From: DATHZQ01 sp035458525
GTDB taxonomy: Bacteria > Actinomycetota > Acidimicrobiia > Spongiisociales > UBA5794
Length of the DNA stretch: 52,621 nucleotides
Reading direction: 5' to 3'
NCBI GenBank assembly: GCA_035458525.1
Contig: DATHZQ010000046.1
Location: 1-52,621 of the forward strand
Shown piece after piece: positions 35,253 through 44,178 of the stretch; positions within the stretch are counted from its first letter, which is position 1, and every line of letters starts with the position of its first letter. The translations under genes were made by a program, and so were the position numbers. The notes below the pieces were generated by a model. The model was not told the DNA's origin, searched no databases, and saw only the letters and a list, made by a program, of their open reading frames with translations.

Positions 35253-35869
35253 TGGAGTTTCGTGAGGTCGTACGCCGGCGGCGTATGGTCCGCAACTACA
35301 CCGACCAGCCGGTCGACCCCGCATCGGTGACTCGCCTTCTGGAAGCCGCACGACGTGCCCCATCCGCCGGCTTCAGCCAAGGCCAGGCATTCGTAGTGAT
35401 CACCGAGCGCAAGCGCCGGCAGCGCATCGCCGACCTCGCCGGAGAGCACGAGTACGTCGCAAAGGGATTCGATCCCTGGATTTCGAAGGCTCCCGTGCAC
35501 ATCGTCGTGTGCGTCAGCGAGCAGGTGTACCGGCAGCGGTATGACGAGCCGGACAAGAACCCCGACGGCACAGCGCAGGGCTGGCCGGTGCCGTATTGGT
35601 GGGTTGACGCGGGAGCGTCGCTGATGCTGCTGCTCCTCGCTGCCGTCGACGAGGGCCTCGCCGCCGGATTCCTCGGGTCGCATGCCATGCCGGAGCTGGA
35701 ACGGGCTGTCGGTCTGCCGGACCACATGCGGGCGATCGGTGTCGTGACGATCGGCCACGCGGCCCCGGATCGCCCATCCGGCTCATTGCGGCGGGGCCAC
35801 AAACCCTGGATTGAAATCGTCCATCGAGAGCAGTGGGGCGGGCAAGACGAGACCGATGCGTCGCATTGA
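35252..35869 (+). CDS. Nitroreductase family protein
   Basis: A 205-aa FMN-dependent nitroreductase-fold protein. MEFREVVRRRRMVRNYTDQPVDP is the classical N-terminal arginine-rich FMN-phosphate site; ARRAPSAGFSQGQAFVVI and DAGASLMLLLLAAVDEGLAAGFLG follow. Its stop region overlaps the winged-helix gene by 14 bases. It is coupled to pntB, which could supply NADPH; that link is inference. Substrate unknown. Confidence 0.88.
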   Translation: MEFREVVRRRRMVRNYTDQPVDPASVTRLLEAARRAPSAGFSQGQAFVVITERKRRQRIADLAGEHEYVAKGFDPWISKAPVHIVVCVSEQVYRQRYDEPDKNPDGTAQGWPVPYWWVDAGASLMLLLLAAVDEGLAAGFLGSHAMPELERAVGLPDHMRAIGVVTIGHAAPDRPSGSLRRGHKPWIEIVHREQWGGQDETDASH

Positions 35870-37025
35870 CACCGCCGAACGACGGCTCCGGTTGGCACAG
35901 CGCCATCATCTGCACACCCCGTCACACGACGTCGTGACCGTCGCCGCCAACCTCGTCGGCCTGCACTCCAGCGACCCCGCAACGGTCTACCTCTCCGCAT
36001 GGGCACGCCTCGACGAGTTCCATGTGACCGACCTCGCGTCCGCGCTCTACGAGCAACGAACCCTGCTCCGGGTCCTCGGCATGCGACGCACGATGTTCGT
36101 CGTGACCCACGACGTTGCCTCGACGATCACGGTCGCGTGCACCCGGGATTTCATCGACCGGGAACGCAAGCGCCTCATCGGCTGGCTCGAAGAGCAGAAC
36201 ATCGCCGCCGACGGCGAATCATGGCTGCGCACCGTTGAAGCCGGCGTGCTTGCCTCACTCGATCAACGGGGGGAAGCAACGGCCGTGGAGATCAAGGCGG
36301 ACGTGCCGGAACTGGAGGCCAAGATCGTCTTCGGCGAGGGGAAGACGTGGGGCGGCACGGTGGGTGTCTCGACACGGGTGCTGTTCCTCCTGGCGACCTC
36401 GGGTCTCATCGTCCGCGCCCGGCCCAAAGGATCGTGGATCTCCAGCCAGTATCGATGGACGACGACGACGTCGTGGGTGCCCGGATGGTCAAGCGACGTC
36501 GATCCCCTCGAGGCCGAACGCGACCTGGTGACGAGGTGGTTGCGAACGTACGGACCGGGAACCGAGACCGATCTCGTCTGGTGGACGGGCTGGGGCAAGC
36601 GACGCACCCACAAGGTGCTCGCCGACATCGGGGCCGCCGAGGTGGAGCTCGACGAGCGCACCGGATACGTCCTGCCGGACGACGTCGACGCACCGCCGCC
36701 GACCGGCGGATGGGTTGCGTTGCTCCCGTCGCTCGACTCGACGGTGATGGGGTGGAAGGAGCGATCGTGGTACCTGGGTCCGCACGCAACCGCGCTCTAC
36801 GACCGCAACGGAAATGCGGGGCCGACGGTCTGGGTCGATGGCCGGATCGTCGGCGGCTGGGGCCACCGAGCGGACGGCGAGATCGTCTACGAGCTGCTCG
36901 AGGACGTCGGTACCGATGCCGAACGGATGATTGCCGGCAAGGCGGCCGAGCTTGCGTCATGGCTCGGGGACGTGCGGATCAAGGCCCGCTTCCCGACGCC
37001 GCTGGAGAAATCGCTGATCGGGTGA
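35856..37025 (+). CDS. Winged-helix DNA-binding protein (HTH_42 / AlkZ-like)
   Basis: A 389-aa protein. ANLVGLHSSDPATVYLSAWARL, LRVLGMRRTMFVV and FVVTHDV match the HTH_42 family that includes the AlkZ/YcaQ DNA glycosylases. The catalytic QxQ motif of AlkZ, expected in the 'LQaQdP' position, reads HSS here, so glycosylase activity is doubtful. The C-terminal half has GTETDLVWWTGWGKRRTHKVL and LLPSLDSTVMGWKERSWYLG, typical of actinobacterial members. ATG 35856 chosen: it starts MRRIDTAERRLRLAQ, a normal family N-terminus. Confidence 0.78.
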   Translation: MRRIDTAERRLRLAQRHHLHTPSHDVVTVAANLVGLHSSDPATVYLSAWARLDEFHVTDLASALYEQRTLLRVLGMRRTMFVVTHDVASTITVACTRDFIDRERKRLIGWLEEQNIAADGESWLRTVEAGVLASLDQRGEATAVEIKADVPELEAKIVFGEGKTWGGTVGVSTRVLFLLATSGLIVRARPKGSWISSQYRWTTTTSWVPGWSSDVDPLEAERDLVTRWLRTYGPGTETDLVWWTGWGKRRTHKVLADIGAAEVELDERTGYVLPDDVDAPPPTGGWVALLPSLDSTVMGWKERSWYLGPHATALYDRNGNAGPTVWVDGRIVGGWGHRADGEIVYELLEDVGTDAERMIAGKAAELASWLGDVRIKARFPTPLEKSLIG

Positions 37026-37034
37026 CCCGCAGGC

Positions 37035-38126
37035 TCAGCCTCGCGCATCGACCACCACGACACCGCACCGCACGACGAGCTGCGGCGCAGCAAGGGCAGC
37101 CACCGAATCCGGCTGATCGACCACGATGAAATCTGCCGGCCGGCCAAACGTGAAACCGGGCTCGTTGAGGAATCGGCGGGGACCGGTGGTGACGGCTTCG
37201 ACAACGGCGGCCTCGTCGAGTCCGTACTCGAGCAGCGTGAGGGCGTCGTCCACGACGGCGCCGTGCTCGAGGGCGAGATCGGTGCCCGCCATGACCGCTA
37301 CCCCGGCGCCGGCCGCATGGGGCAGGAGGGATCGGACGTTGTCGAGGCCCTCGGCAAGCAAGCGGCCCCCGGAGGACTCGGGTCCGAGTTGCTGCGCCAG
37401 CTTCTCCATGGCCGCCACCGTCGGTACCCATCCGCCGCCGCGCGCTCCGAGTTGGGCGAGATCGTCCTCCGTCAGAAAGAGGCCGTGCTCGATCGAGTCG
37501 ACCCCGGCGCGGACTGCCATGCCGGGGGTTTCCGGTGCCGCCGTGTGGATCGCCGTCCGCAACCCCCGCACATGGGCAGCTTCGCTGAGGCGGCGCAGTG
37601 CGTTTTCGTCGAAGTTGGGCACCGCACCGACGCCGCGCCTCGGCCAATCCCCGATGATCTTGACCCAGACGGCACCGTCCGGCGTCGCTGCATCCAGCGC
37701 CGAGACGAGCTCGTCACCGGGAACCTCGATGGCGTAGCCGTGGTAGTAGCCGCCTTGATTGGCGAGGAAGCGACCTGCCAGTTGCACCTCAGGCCGGTGT
37801 GACGGCGTCAGGCTGTGCGTCATCGCAACGGTGTCGACGAGATGCGTACCCTTGTCGGCGACCAGCAAAACACCCGCTTCGAGCTGTGCTGTGGCGTGTG
37901 TAGCGATTCGCTCGGCAACCAGATGATCCGTGGCGCCATTCATGTCCTGCGTGTCGGCGGACGACAGATGGGCATGGGCGTCGACGAGTCCAGGCAGCGC
38001 AACACCGTCGCCGAGCTCCGTCATGGGCCATGCGGCGTCCGCCGGGACCCAGTTGCCGTCGCGGCCGATACCGAGCGGGACCACGCGGCCGTCCGGCATC
38101 GCAAGCGTCACAACGGTTCCTCGCAT
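37035..38126 (-). CDS. Metal-dependent amidohydrolase
   Basis: A 363-aa amidohydrolase-superfamily protein. LPGLVDAHAHLSS gives the HxH metal site, VWVKIIGDW a lysine at the carbamylated-Lys position, AIHTAAP and SIEHGLFL the two further histidines, and MAGTDLALEHG the aspartate; GRPADFIVVD is the usual end. Prolidase/imidazolonepropionase-like members hydrolyse cyclic amides or dipeptides; the substrate is unknown. ATG 38126 chosen over a longer frame. It is divergent from the ABC exporter. Confidence 0.83.
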   Translation of the reverse strand: MRGTVVTLAMPDGRVVPLGIGRDGNWVPADAAWPMTELGDGVALPGLVDAHAHLSSADTQDMNGATDHLVAERIATHATAQLEAGVLLVADKGTHLVDTVAMTHSLTPSHRPEVQLAGRFLANQGGYYHGYAIEVPGDELVSALDAATPDGAVWVKIIGDWPRRGVGAVPNFDENALRRLSEAAHVRGLRTAIHTAAPETPGMAVRAGVDSIEHGLFLTEDDLAQLGARGGGWVPTVAAMEKLAQQLGPESSGGRLLAEGLDNVRSLLPHAAGAGVAVMAGTDLALEHGAVVDDALTLLEYGLDEAAVVEAVTTGPRRFLNEPGFTFGRPADFIVVDQPDSVAALAAPQLVVRCGVVVVDARG

Positions 38127-38188
38127 CCGAGGCAACCTACTCCATCGGACCGGCGGAGCCCCGATACCGGTCGAATAGGATCCTCCCA

Positions 38189-39079
38189 ATGCTCCGCCTC
38201 GCCGGGCTCTCCAAGCACTACGACGACATCGTCGCACTCGATGGCTGTTCGTTCGACGTGCCGCGCGGCACGCTGCTCGGATTCCTCGGGCCGAACGGGG
38301 CAGGCAAGACGACGGCCATGCGCACGGTGTTTGGCCTCGTGACGCCGGACGCCGGCTCGGTCTCCTGGGACGGCGGCGCCATCACCAACCGAACCCGGCT
38401 CGGTTTCGGCTACATGCCCGAACAGCGAGGTCTCTACCCGCGCATGCGGATCGGGAAGCAGCTGTCGTATTTCGGGCAGCTGCACGGGATGTCGGCAACC
38501 GATGCCGGCACTGCGGCATCCCGCTGGCTCGACCTTCTCGGACTGGGAGAGCGCAGCCGGGATCGCCTGGAGGACTTGTCGCACGGAAACCAGCAACGAG
38601 TCCAGCTCGCCGCCGCCCTCGTCCACGATCCTGAGCTTCTCGTCCTCGACGAGCCCTTCTCCGGCTTGGATCCGATCGGCGTCCAGGCGATGGCGAACAT
38701 CCTCGCCGAGCGAGCCGCGGCTGGCACCGCCGTGGTCTTCTCGAGCCATCAGCTGGACTTGGTCGAGGATCTCTGCGAGTCGGTGGTGGTCATCAACCGT
38801 GGGTCGATCGTTTTGTCCGGCCTCGTTCGTGAGCTGCGGGCCAGCTCGCCCCACCGGTACGTCGACATCGAGGTCGGCGGCGTTGCCGCCGCCTGGTACG
38901 ACACGTTGCCGGAGAGCGAGGTCGTGAACCGCGAGGACGGTCGCGCACGTCTCCGCGTCTCTGTCGATGCCGATCCTGCAGAGCTGCTGCGAACCGCCGA
39001 GGCTGCCGGTGCGGTGCGGGAGTTCTCGTTCGCTCCCCCGTCACTCAGCCAGGTATTCCGCGAGGCGGTTGGCCAGTGA
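38189..39079 (+). CDS. ABC-2 exporter ATP-binding protein (NatA-like)
   Basis: A 296-aa protein. Walker A GPNGAGKTTAM, Q-loop variant YMPEQRGLYPRM, signature LSHGNQQRVQLAAAL, Walker B LLVLDEPFSGLDP and switch histidine FSSHQLDLVED are complete. The C-terminal ~70 residues are the DUF4162-type tail of NatA/YhaQ exporters. Partner permease is encoded next with GTGA overlap. Substrate unknown (sodium, antibiotic or lipid are possible). Confidence 0.93.
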   Translation: MLRLAGLSKHYDDIVALDGCSFDVPRGTLLGFLGPNGAGKTTAMRTVFGLVTPDAGSVSWDGGAITNRTRLGFGYMPEQRGLYPRMRIGKQLSYFGQLHGMSATDAGTAASRWLDLLGLGERSRDRLEDLSHGNQQRVQLAAALVHDPELLVLDEPFSGLDPIGVQAMANILAERAAAGTAVVFSSHQLDLVEDLCESVVVINRGSIVLSGLVRELRASSPHRYVDIEVGGVAAAWYDTLPESEVVNREDGRARLRVSVDADPAELLRTAEAAGAVREFSFAPPSLSQVFREAVGQ

Positions 39080-40251
39080 GAACGTGGCGGACGATCTGGC
39101 TGATCGCCGTGCGCGAGCTTCGCGAACGGGCGGCCAGCCGCGCCTTCCAGGTCTCGACGGGGATGACGGTGCTGCTGGTCGTCGGCCTTCTACTCGCACC
39201 CACCCTGTTCGGGCTCGACGACCCCCCGAGCTACACCATCGGCGTCGACGCGGAAGCGGCCACCGGCATCGACGAAGCTGTTGCGCTCGGTGCACCGACC
39301 GAAGGGACATCGGTCGAGTTGGAGGGGTTCGAAGACATCGCGGACCTCCGCCAGGCGGTACAGGACGGAGAAGTCGACATCGGGGTCAGTGGCTCAACGA
39401 TCCTGGTCGGCCCCCAAACCGGCCCCGAGCTCCGGACGCTGACCATCGCCGCGGTTGCCGCACTCGACCTCCAGGTGCGGGCGGCGGATCTCGGCCTGGA
39501 CAACAACGACCTCGCACAGCTCCTGGGCGCGGCACCCGAGGTGGTCGAGCTGGAATCGGACACCGAAGACGACAGCGGCAACGTCGTCGCCTTCGTCGGC
39601 ACCATCCTGCTCTTCATCTCCATCGTCACGTACGGGCAATGGATCCTCATCGGCGTCGTCGAAGAGAAGACCAGCCGCGTCGTCGAGGTGGTCCTGGGCA
39701 CGGTGCGCGCCCGCCATCTCCTCGCCGGCAAGGTGATCGGCATCGGCATCCTCGGCCTCGCCCAGCTCCTGCTGATCGGGGTGCTGGGGGTTTACATCGT
39801 CCGGACCACGGAACAGTTCGACGTGCCGTCGGTCGGTGTCGAGATCATCGCAATCGTCGTGGGCTGGTTCCTGCTCGGTTTCACCTTCTACGCAACGGGG
39901 TACGCCGTGGCAGGCTCCCTCGTGTCGCGCCAGGAGGATGCCCAGAACGCGTCATTCCCGCTGACCATCCTGATGCTCGCTGCGTACTTCGTCGCGATCG
40001 CATCGCTCGAGAGCGGGGACAACATCGCCATACGGATCATGTCCCTGGTGCCGCCGTTCTCGCCGCTGACGATGCCGTTACGCCAGGCAGCGGGGGACGC
40101 CGCCGTCTGGGAGGTCGCATTCTCCGTCCTGCTGATGATCGGCGCCATCGTGCTCATGCTGCGCATCGGCGGCCGTGCGTATTCCGGCGGTCTGCTTCGC
40201 TCGGGCGGCAAAGTGAAACTGCGCGAGGCGTTCCGCAGCGCCGAAGGCTGA
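39076..40251 (+). CDS. ABC-2 exporter permease (NatB/YhaP-like)
   Basis: A 391-aa protein. One N-terminal membrane segment (MTVLLVVGLLLAPTLFG), a ~140-residue extracytoplasmic loop, and five helices from residue ~180, with WILIGVVEEKTSRVVEVVLGTVRARHLLAGKVIGIG as the family signature (ABC2_membrane_3). GTG start overlapping the ATPase stop. The pair forms one exporter. Confidence 0.9.
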   Translation: MRTWRTIWLIAVRELRERAASRAFQVSTGMTVLLVVGLLLAPTLFGLDDPPSYTIGVDAEAATGIDEAVALGAPTEGTSVELEGFEDIADLRQAVQDGEVDIGVSGSTILVGPQTGPELRTLTIAAVAALDLQVRAADLGLDNNDLAQLLGAAPEVVELESDTEDDSGNVVAFVGTILLFISIVTYGQWILIGVVEEKTSRVVEVVLGTVRARHLLAGKVIGIGILGLAQLLLIGVLGVYIVRTTEQFDVPSVGVEIIAIVVGWFLLGFTFYATGYAVAGSLVSRQEDAQNASFPLTILMLAAYFVAIASLESGDNIAIRIMSLVPPFSPLTMPLRQAAGDAAVWEVAFSVLLMIGAIVLMLRIGGRAYSGGLLRSGGKVKLREAFRSAEG

Positions 40252-40300
40252 GGGGCAGGACCGCACCCCAAACCGCTGCCGTCACGCCAGCGCTACCATG

Positions 40301-40344
40301 CTTCGCCGATCCCCCACCTTTGAGCGAAGTCGGCAAACCGGGAG
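40301..40344 (+). promoter_or_regulatory. Possible pseudoknot leader covering the ribosome-binding site
   Basis: CTTCGC (40301-40306) pairs with GCGAAG (40324-40329), and TCCC in the loop (40310-40313) can pair with GGGA (40340-40343) of the ribosome-binding site GGGAG, forming an H-type pseudoknot ten bases before the gene at 40354. GCCGA (40305-40309) with TCGGC (40330-40334) offers an exclusive alternative. The layout resembles short SAM-sensing leaders but I cannot match a named class. Confidence 0.35.
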
Positions 40345-40353
40345 CACACGACG

Positions 40354-41505
40354 ATGAACCTGTCCGTAACCCATCGCGGCGCGTACGCACCGCCCGTGGA
40401 GTTCGTTGAGCGCAAGGGTCTGGGGCATCCTGACACGATCTGCGACGCACTCGCCGAGGACCTCGCCCGACGCCTCGCCTCCGACTACCTCACCCACACG
40501 GGCAACGTGCAGGCGTTCAACGTCGACAAGGCCATCCTCGCCGCCGGATCCGTGGCCGTCGACTACGGAGGCGGCGAGCATCTCACTCCCGCCAAGCTCG
40601 TGCTCGTCGGCAAGGCGAACTTCTCCACGCACTGGCAGCCGGATGTCGATGCCTTGGCGCCCCAGTACAAGAAGAAGCTCATGGAGCTGCTTCCCGACGC
40701 AGATCCGGACGCCTTCAACGTCGAGATCTGGCTCAGCCAATCATCGGCGGACCTGGCTGCGGTCGTGACTCACAGCGACGAGGCCCCCCTCTCCAACGAC
40801 ACATCCTTTGCCGCCGTGTCATTGCCGCGCTCACCGCTGGAGCGGGCAGTCCACGCCGTCGAGCACCACCTCAACAGCGAGGAGTATCGCTCGGCCGTTC
40901 CCGTCGGACGGGACATCAAGGTGATGGGTGCCCGGGTCGGGCTCGAAGCCCGGCTGACGGTCGCCGCACCCATCATGGCGAAGGCGGTGTCGAATCGCAG
41001 CGAATACGACGAGGCGGTCAACGCCATCCAGGGCACGGCCACCGACGTCGCCGCCGATGCGTTCGGAAGCCCGGTCGAGGTGTTCGTCAACCAGGGGGAT
41101 CAGGACGACTCGGCCTACCTGACGTTGAGCGGCACCTCTGCCGAGGCCGGCGACGACGGCCAGGTCGGGCGCGGCAACCGCTTCGGCGGGCTCATCACGC
41201 CGTATCGTCCGATGAGCCTCGAGGCTGCAGCCGGGAAGAACCCGGCGGCCCACGTCGGCAAGACGTACCACGCCATCGGAGCCGACATCTCAGACCGGCT
41301 GATCAGAGAGATGGACGTCGACGAGGTCACGATCCGGCTGCTCAGCTCGATCGGCCACCCGGTCACGAGCCCGCAAGCCGTCCACATCGATATGGCGGGC
41401 GGGCCGGTCGACGATGTCGCACTGCTCAAGACGGTGGAGGAGGCGTTCGAGGACTGGTCGGGCGTTCGGGACCGCTTGATCGCCGGCGAGTACGAGCTGT
41501 ACTGA
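40354..41505 (+). CDS. mat: Methionine adenosyltransferase, archaeal type
   Basis: A 383-aa protein. It makes S-adenosylmethionine from methionine and ATP. GLGHPDTICDALAEDLA, VGRGNRFGGLITPYRPMSLEA, GKNPAAHVGKTYH and GGPVDDVALLKTVEEA match the archaeal AdoMet synthetase family (PF01941), not the ordinary bacterial MetK (no GAGDQG-type motif). Length and blocks are complete. ATG 40354 with GGGAG 9 bases upstream. It follows the ABC exporter but with a separate leader. No bacterial metK is visible in the window; whether one exists elsewhere is unknown. Confidence 0.9.
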   Translation: MNLSVTHRGAYAPPVEFVERKGLGHPDTICDALAEDLARRLASDYLTHTGNVQAFNVDKAILAAGSVAVDYGGGEHLTPAKLVLVGKANFSTHWQPDVDALAPQYKKKLMELLPDADPDAFNVEIWLSQSSADLAAVVTHSDEAPLSNDTSFAAVSLPRSPLERAVHAVEHHLNSEEYRSAVPVGRDIKVMGARVGLEARLTVAAPIMAKAVSNRSEYDEAVNAIQGTATDVAADAFGSPVEVFVNQGDQDDSAYLTLSGTSAEAGDDGQVGRGNRFGGLITPYRPMSLEAAAGKNPAAHVGKTYHAIGADISDRLIREMDVDEVTIRLLSSIGHPVTSPQAVHIDMAGGPVDDVALLKTVEEAFEDWSGVRDRLIAGEYELY

Positions 41506-41525
41506 GCCCACCCTCGCCGGCTCCG

Positions 41526-42419
41526 TCAATGTGACCGAATGTCGCGGGTCGCCGTCTTCGGCCCGTACTTGGGAGCTGAGATCCCCGCTCCCTTGAGCAG
41601 CAGCAGTACGCGCCGTCGGTGTCCCGCATAGGGCTCGAGAAGCTCCAACATGCGGGCGTCATCGCCGCGTGGCTCCCCTGCCAGAGCCCAGCTCACCATG
41701 TTCGGGATGTGATAGTCACCGATGGGGATCGCATCGGCATCTCCCAACGCCGAGCCCATCACCAACGCTGCGGTCCATGGCCCGATCCCTCGGACCGCGA
41801 TGAGCCGTGCATGGGCATCGTGAGGATCCATGTGCACCGCCTCCTCGAGCCGCTTCGCCCTGCGGGCCGCTTCGATGAGCTTGCCGGCACGAGAACGCTC
41901 TACCCCGAACGGGTGAAGATCTGCGTAGGACAGCCGGGCGATCGTCTCGGCCTGCGGTGGCACCCACGCGTCGATGGGGCCTGGGGCCGGCACGCCGAAG
42001 CGACGCACGATGGCGCGGTAGGAGCGCTCGGCCTCGACGATCGTGACCCGCTGACCGAGAATGGCCGGCAACAAGGTCTCGAAGACACGGCCAGTCCTTC
42101 CCAGGCGTAGGCCGAGCCGTCGCCTGTGCAGATCCGCAACCAAGCCGGGCTGCGGTCGAAACGCGGTTGGGTCGTCGTCGAGGCCGATGAGGCTCGGCAC
42201 GTCGGCGAGCTGCCTCTCGGCGCCGGGGCCCCAGGCTTCCGCCGTCACCTCGCCCGGTCGCAAGCGCAGCTCGATCGTGGCGGCGCCCGCAGGCGTGTTT
42301 GTGACCCACCACACCGTGTCCGGCGTTCTCGGAATCCGGCCCACGACCTTCGTGGTCATTGCTCCCATCGTCCTACGAAGATCGAAGGGGCGGTCGACGG
42401 GCAAGCGTCTGGTGGGCAT
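41526..42419 (-). CDS. DNA-3-methyladenine glycosylase 2 (AlkA-like, HhH-GPD)
   Basis: A 297-aa protein. RLPVDRPFDLRRTM is the N-terminal AlkA-like beta domain; the HhH-GPD core is ILGQRVTIVEAERSY, AVRGIGPWTAALVMGSALG (hairpin) and AIPIGDYHIPN with the catalytic aspartate. It removes alkylated bases from DNA. Start at ATG 42419 chosen because it begins the family N-terminus. Divergent from the GyrI-like gene. It converges on the methionine adenosyltransferase gene, 20 bases from its stop. Confidence 0.87.
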   Translation of the reverse strand: MPTRRLPVDRPFDLRRTMGAMTTKVVGRIPRTPDTVWWVTNTPAGAATIELRLRPGEVTAEAWGPGAERQLADVPSLIGLDDDPTAFRPQPGLVADLHRRRLGLRLGRTGRVFETLLPAILGQRVTIVEAERSYRAIVRRFGVPAPGPIDAWVPPQAETIARLSYADLHPFGVERSRAGKLIEAARRAKRLEEAVHMDPHDAHARLIAVRGIGPWTAALVMGSALGDADAIPIGDYHIPNMVSWALAGEPRGDDARMLELLEPYAGHRRRVLLLLKGAGISAPKYGPKTATRDIRSH

Positions 42420-42530
42420 TGCAGCGACGGTAGCGGGACCGCGTCGCTGCTTCTGCGGGACCTCCTGCCCTAGACCGGTCCGTCCGGCACCCGCAGGATC
42501 ACCGTGGAGGCACATAGGTCAGGAGTCTGC

Positions 42531-42995
42531 ATGTCTGCCGCAATCGACATCCATACGCGGGCGCCCGAGGTCGCGATCGTCACCGACGTGGAGACCGACT
42601 TCGCCGCGATCAGCGATGCTTTCGACGTTGCGTTCCGCTGCCTGGTCGGGTACATGAACGAGCGAGGCATTGCGCCAACGGGACCGGCGTTCGCGGTTTA
42701 CCACGAGGTCGCCGCCGATGCGCCGTGGCGGGCAACCGTGGGGTTCCCCGTCGAAACGCCCGGACCGGGAATGGACGGAATCCGTGCCGGCGTGCTGCCC
42801 GGCGGCAAAGTCGCCGTGGTCGTTCACGAGGGCCCGTACGAAGGCCTGTCCCAGACCTGGGCCGAGATCGGCGAGTGGTTGCGCACGCAGGGCGTCGCAC
42901 CCGCCGGAGACCCGTGGGAGTCGTACGTCGTCGACGATTCGACGGAGCCCGAGCCGGGTCACTGGCGCACCGAGATCGTGTGGCCGGTGACCTGA
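42531..42995 (+). CDS. GyrI-like effector-binding domain protein
   Basis: A 154-aa protein: one SHS2-type GyrI/AraC-effector-binding domain, with FAVYHEVAADAPWRATVGFPVE, GGKVAVVVHEGPYEGLSQTWAEIGEW and WESYVVDDSTEPEPGHWRTEIVWPV. No DNA-binding part is present, so it may bind or hydrolyse a small hydrophobic ligand. Start ATG 42531 has AGGAG with a 5-base spacer; an in-frame start at 42504 is weaker. Confidence 0.85.
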   Translation: MSAAIDIHTRAPEVAIVTDVETDFAAISDAFDVAFRCLVGYMNERGIAPTGPAFAVYHEVAADAPWRATVGFPVETPGPGMDGIRAGVLPGGKVAVVVHEGPYEGLSQTWAEIGEWLRTQGVAPAGDPWESYVVDDSTEPEPGHWRTEIVWPVT

Positions 42996-43064
42996 GCGCC
43001 GTTTCGAGCGCAGGACGACGGCGCGACCGTATCATCTCGTCGTGCAACAAGGCCTGCCGGTCCG

Positions 43065-44117
43065 GTGATTCGACCAACCGAGATCGAGATGTGGGAGGTC
43101 GAACTCCCTTTGTTGCGGCCGTTGACTACTGCGGGACAGCGAGTCGACCGGCGCCGCATCACCATCGTCAGGCTGGTCAACGGGAGCCATACCGGCTGGG
43201 GTGAGGCGGCGACCTACCCGGGGCACACTCGTGACAACCCGGACGAGGCTTGGCAGCTGTTGCTCGCCGAGTCGCGACGACTGCTCGGTGCGGGCGACCC
43301 CGTGCTCATCGAAGGCTCCGCAGCGAGCGCCGCGATCGACCAGGCGATCACAACGCTGCAAGCTGCGGCCGCCGGCGTCTCGCTTGCCGCCCACCTGGGC
43401 ACGCCGATCGAGCCCTCAGCGAGCTCGGTAGCGATTGGGCTGGGCTCGGCTCCCGACGTGATCGGTGCCGTCGCCGCAGCCAACGACGCCGGCTACCGCC
43501 ACGTGAAGCTCAAGATCGCACCGGGTTCGCTCGGGACGGTCGAGGCCGTGCGCAACGCCTTTCCCGACCTCGGCGTTGCCGTCGACGCCAACGCCTCCTA
43601 CAGACGAGCAGATCTCGAGGAATTGGAGGCGATGGATCGTCTTGCGCTCGAGTACATCGAGCAACCGCTCGCCGCCCCCAACCTCCAAGGTCACCAGGTG
43701 CTTCGGAGGCGCGTGACGACTCCAATCGTCTTGGACGAGGCCGTGCACCGTCTCGGCGACGTCGTCACCATCGCCACCGCCGGAGCTGCCGATGGTGTTG
43801 CGATCAAGCCGGGACGGCTCGGTCCAACACTCACCATGCGGGCGTTTGCGCTTGCACAACGGCACGGGCTGGATGTCAAGGTCGGTGGATTGGTGGAGAC
43901 CGGCATCGGGAAACACAGCCTGGCGACGCTCGCTGCGCACGAAGCGGTGACGCTGCCCAACGATCTCGCCGAGTCGAACCACTGGTTCGCGCGCGACCTC
44001 GTCGTGCCGCCCTGGGCACTCGATGCCGAGGGGATGATGCTCCCCCGCCTGGCGATCGAGGTCGACCAGTCCGCATTGGTCGACCGGGCGGTCCGCCACC
44101 ACCGGTTTCGACGCTGA
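43065..44117 (+). CDS. menC: o-Succinylbenzoate synthase (enolase superfamily)
   Basis: A 350-aa protein. KLKI (catalytic lysine), VDANASY, YIEQPLA, VLDEAVH (metal-binding acid residues) and IKPGRLGPT (second lysine) are the MenC order of an enolase-superfamily barrel, with the N-terminal capping domain (EMWEVELPLLRPLTTA). It dehydrates SHCHC to o-succinylbenzoate in menaquinone synthesis. N-succinylamino-acid racemase activity is a known alternative for such sequences. GTG start at 43065. The UbiA-family gene at 18.1 kb may act later in the same pathway. Confidence 0.82.
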   Translation: MIRPTEIEMWEVELPLLRPLTTAGQRVDRRRITIVRLVNGSHTGWGEAATYPGHTRDNPDEAWQLLLAESRRLLGAGDPVLIEGSAASAAIDQAITTLQAAAAGVSLAAHLGTPIEPSASSVAIGLGSAPDVIGAVAAANDAGYRHVKLKIAPGSLGTVEAVRNAFPDLGVAVDANASYRRADLEELEAMDRLALEYIEQPLAAPNLQGHQVLRRRVTTPIVLDEAVHRLGDVVTIATAGAADGVAIKPGRLGPTLTMRAFALAQRHGLDVKVGGLVETGIGKHSLATLAAHEAVTLPNDLAESNHWFARDLVVPPWALDAEGMMLPRLAIEVDQSALVDRAVRHHRFRR

Positions 44118-44137
44118 TCGTCCCCCGGCGAAACCTC

Positions 44138-44166
44138 TTGCAGGGTGCCGACTCGGGCAGTACGTT
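44138..44166 (+). promoter_or_regulatory. Weak predicted promoter of the metF riboswitch
   Basis: TTGCAG (44138-44143), 17-base spacer, TACGTT (44161-44166). The predicted start near 44173 would begin just before the SAM-I aptamer (44179). Both boxes are only partial matches. Confidence 0.4.
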
Positions 44167-44178
44167 GCGACCCGACGC

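Noticed and set aside
33695..35869. 724-codon plus-strand open frame
   Set aside because: Reads pntB in the wrong phase and only becomes real in its last third, where it is the nitroreductase (start 35252).
40252..40269. GGGG/CCCC hairpin after the ABC permease as terminator
   Set aside because: Only four base pairs with a ten-base loop and no T-tract.
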